In this document: positions 62,662-64,000 of the stretch, piece after piece
Layout: every line of letters begins with the position of its first letter
How positions within the stretch are numbered: the stretch's first letter is position 1
Assembly (NCBI GenBank): GCA_020636215.1
Contig: JACJYG010000004.1
Coordinates: 1,488,001-1,552,000 of the forward strand
DNA from: Lewinellaceae bacterium
GTDB lineage: Bacteria; Bacteroidota; Bacteroidia; Chitinophagales; Saprospiraceae
Direction: 5' to 3'
DNA: 64,000 nucleotides
Translations under genes and position numbers: made by a program
The notes under the pieces: generated by a model
Databases searched by the model: none
What the model saw: only the letters and a program-made list of their open reading frames with translations
Told to the model about the DNA's origin: nothing

Positions 62662-64000
62662 CTACCTCACCAGGCTTACCGATCCGGCAATAATCCGTTC
62701 TTTGCCGTCATCAAAGCGGATAGTAGCCTGGTAGACATAGTGGCCAGGCGTGGCAGGTTTTCCCTTGATGTTTCCATCCCATCCATTTTTCGTTCCATTT
62801 GCGTCCTGTGTTGATGTTTCGAAGATGAGCCCACCCCATCGGTCGAACACCTGCAGTTGTAATATCTCCGTCAGGCCCGGCCCGGGAAAAATAGTGAAGG
62901 TGTCATTGCGGCCATCTCCATTAGGAGAAAAAGCATTGGGAATGAATAGCCGATAGGCATCCAGGATCAGATACACCAGGCTGTCGCAGCCGTATTGAGA
63001 AGGCAGCGTAACCGTGTATTCTCCCGGTTTGGAAAAATGTTTCGCCCCAACCTGCCAGCTTTCGCCTTCAAATATTTTGGCGTAAACGGTGTCCTTTTCT
63101 TCTCCCAAAAACTTCAGGTTCAGGCGTACGACACTGTCACAATTGTTGATCGTTTTAAGGGTATCATAGTAAATGCCACTTTCCCTCAGCGTCTGCTGGC
63201 CGAAGGCGTAGAGTTCCCCCGGGCAGGCCACTACGTCAATTTGATTGGTGATCACTGGTATTCTGTATTGGTAAACAGCCGTCAGGCGGCAGCTATTGGG
63301 CCCGAGCACCCGCACCTGGTAGTTGCCGGTTTGCCCGGCTACTTTTAGTTCGGAGCCGGTCTCTCCCACAAGGGCAATGCCATTTCTATACCATTGGTAT
63401 TGCAGGCTGTCCTGCGCTGGTATGCGTAGGGCAAATGTTTCAGAACAAGGGTTCTCCACCGCGCTGATCCGGAAATCAAACGCTGTTTGTTCGGCCAGCA
63501 CCAGGTTGTCGAAAAAATAATAATAGGCGACGTCGGAAGGTATTGAGGTACAGTTTGGGCCAATGACGATAGCGTGCATATCCTGAGCCGGGGTAAAACT
63601 GATTTCCTTTTTCTTCCATTGGTTGACGCCATTGATAGGGACAGACCCCAGTTGAACCCATCCCGGGCCGTTGGTCGGGCAACCGAAATTAGCAAGGCCG
63701 TCCCCGAATGGCAGATTGGCGCAGTCGGTAGACCCGAAAAACGCCAGGCTGGTAGGGGGGGAATTCATCAGGTAGGTGAAGCCAATATAAAATTCAAAGC
63801 GATAAGTTACACCGGCTCGCAGGGGGCCAGTCAGGCAGGCGCCGGCGTATTCTTTCCAGTTGGGTTCGGGCGCCTGGTTGACGCCGCCGCCGGGCCGGCC
63901 ATCGCGAAATCCCATGCATCCTTCGCCGTCGGGCATCGGCAATGGCACGGGCAGATCTTCCCATCCCATCCAGCCGCAGGTGTGCAGGTAATCGGTAGTT
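62662..64000 (-). CDS. T9SS surface protein with CHU_C domain, 5' end outside the window
   Basis: The frame is open to the right edge (codons before the ATG at 63969 read T-T-D-Y-L-H-T-C-G-W), so at least 445 residues are present and the signal peptide is missing. The first 170 residues look like a carbohydrate-binding or galactose-binding-like domain (GVTYRFEFYIGFTYLMNSPP, then a beta-sandwich). Then comes an Ig-like unit (YQWYRNGIALVGETGSELKV), two Cys-Asp-Ser units and the CHU_C sorting domain (FIPNAFSPNGDGRNDTF, FDRWGGLIF, WDGNIKG). It is the third CHU_C protein in the window. Confidence 0.85.
   Translation of the reverse strand, partial: TTDYLHTCGWMGWEDLPVPLPMPDGEGCMGFRDGRPGGGVNQAPEPNWKEYAGACLTGPLRAGVTYRFEFYIGFTYLMNSPPTSLAFFGSTDCANLPFGDGLANFGCPTNGPGWVQLGSVPINGVNQWKKKEISFTPAQDMHAIVIGPNCTSIPSDVAYYYFFDNLVLAEQTAFDFRISAVENPCSETFALRIPAQDSLQYQWYRNGIALVGETGSELKVAGQTGNYQVRVLGPNSCRLTAVYQYRIPVITNQIDVVACPGELYAFGQQTLRESGIYYDTLKTINNCDSVVRLNLKFLGEEKDTVYAKIFEGESWQVGAKHFSKPGEYTVTLPSQYGCDSLVYLILDAYRLFIPNAFSPNGDGRNDTFTIFPGPGLTEILQLQVFDRWGGLIFETSTQDANGTKNGWDGNIKGKPATPGHYVYQATIRFDDGKERIIAGSVSLVR

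Overview
The window looks like chromosomal DNA of a gliding-type Bacteroidota, most likely in or near the Saprospiria (Saprospiraceae/Lewinella-like). The basis is three large secreted proteins ending in the gliding-motility-associated (CHU_C) type of T9SS sorting domain, a fasciclin protein with a T9SS type A tail, TAnnTTTG-type promoter elements, a tiny mS38/COX24-like ribosomal protein, and Bacteroidota-typical neighbours (HU, TPR, RNase G). Overall base composition looks roughly balanced to slightly GC-rich by eye. I found no tRNA, rRNA, CRISPR array, IS transposase or phage module.

Layout. 0-1.6 kb: hydroxyisobutyrate-dehydrogenase-type reductase and an AlkD-type repair protein. 1.9-9.6 kb: a damaged block with a frameshifted SWIM zinc-finger protein, a very large exonuclease-RecQ-UvrD-like helicase broken by many single-base losses, an internally deleted DUF4143 ATPase behind a perfect 26-bp palindrome, and a possible dehydrogenase remnant. 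9.6-12.6 kb: Uma2 nuclease, RlmD, hypothetical. 12.7-16.3 kb: phosphorelay (hybrid kinase, Hpt protein, receiver lacking its phospho-Asp) followed by rmlA. 16.3-21.2 kb: glycosyltransferase, small lipoprotein, rng, a gene-free region with a row of hairpins, the mS38-like mini-gene, TPR protein and HU. 21.6-23.4 kb: yicC-gmk-apaG. 23.4-27.9 kb: RidA, fatty-acyl-CoA ligase, rpsA (frameshifted).

28-47 kb: CHAT-TPR protein, SH3 protein, a 2495-residue lectin/repeat adhesin, glyS, a lipoprotein and a beta-helix T9SS protein. 47-53 kb: head-GIN protein, a small outer-membrane-like protein, LysM/Kbp-like protein, recO, secreted protein, universal stress protein. 53-56 kb: fasciclin protein with five near-identical 408-bp repeats. 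56-64 kb: SerB-SerA fusion, divergent fuconolactonase/fucP pair, truncated hemoglobin, two secreted proteins and a T9SS protein that runs off the right edge.

Functional reading: several genes build or decorate the cell surface (T9SS cargo, rmlA, glycosyltransferase, lipoproteins). A second group is housekeeping for translation and nucleotide metabolism (rpsA, glyS, rlmD, rng, gmk, HU). The fucose pair points to use of external fucose-containing glycans. The frameshifts in rpsA, an essential gene, are all base losses and mostly in short homopolymers. At least part of the 'pseudogene' signal in this window is therefore probably consensus error rather than biology.
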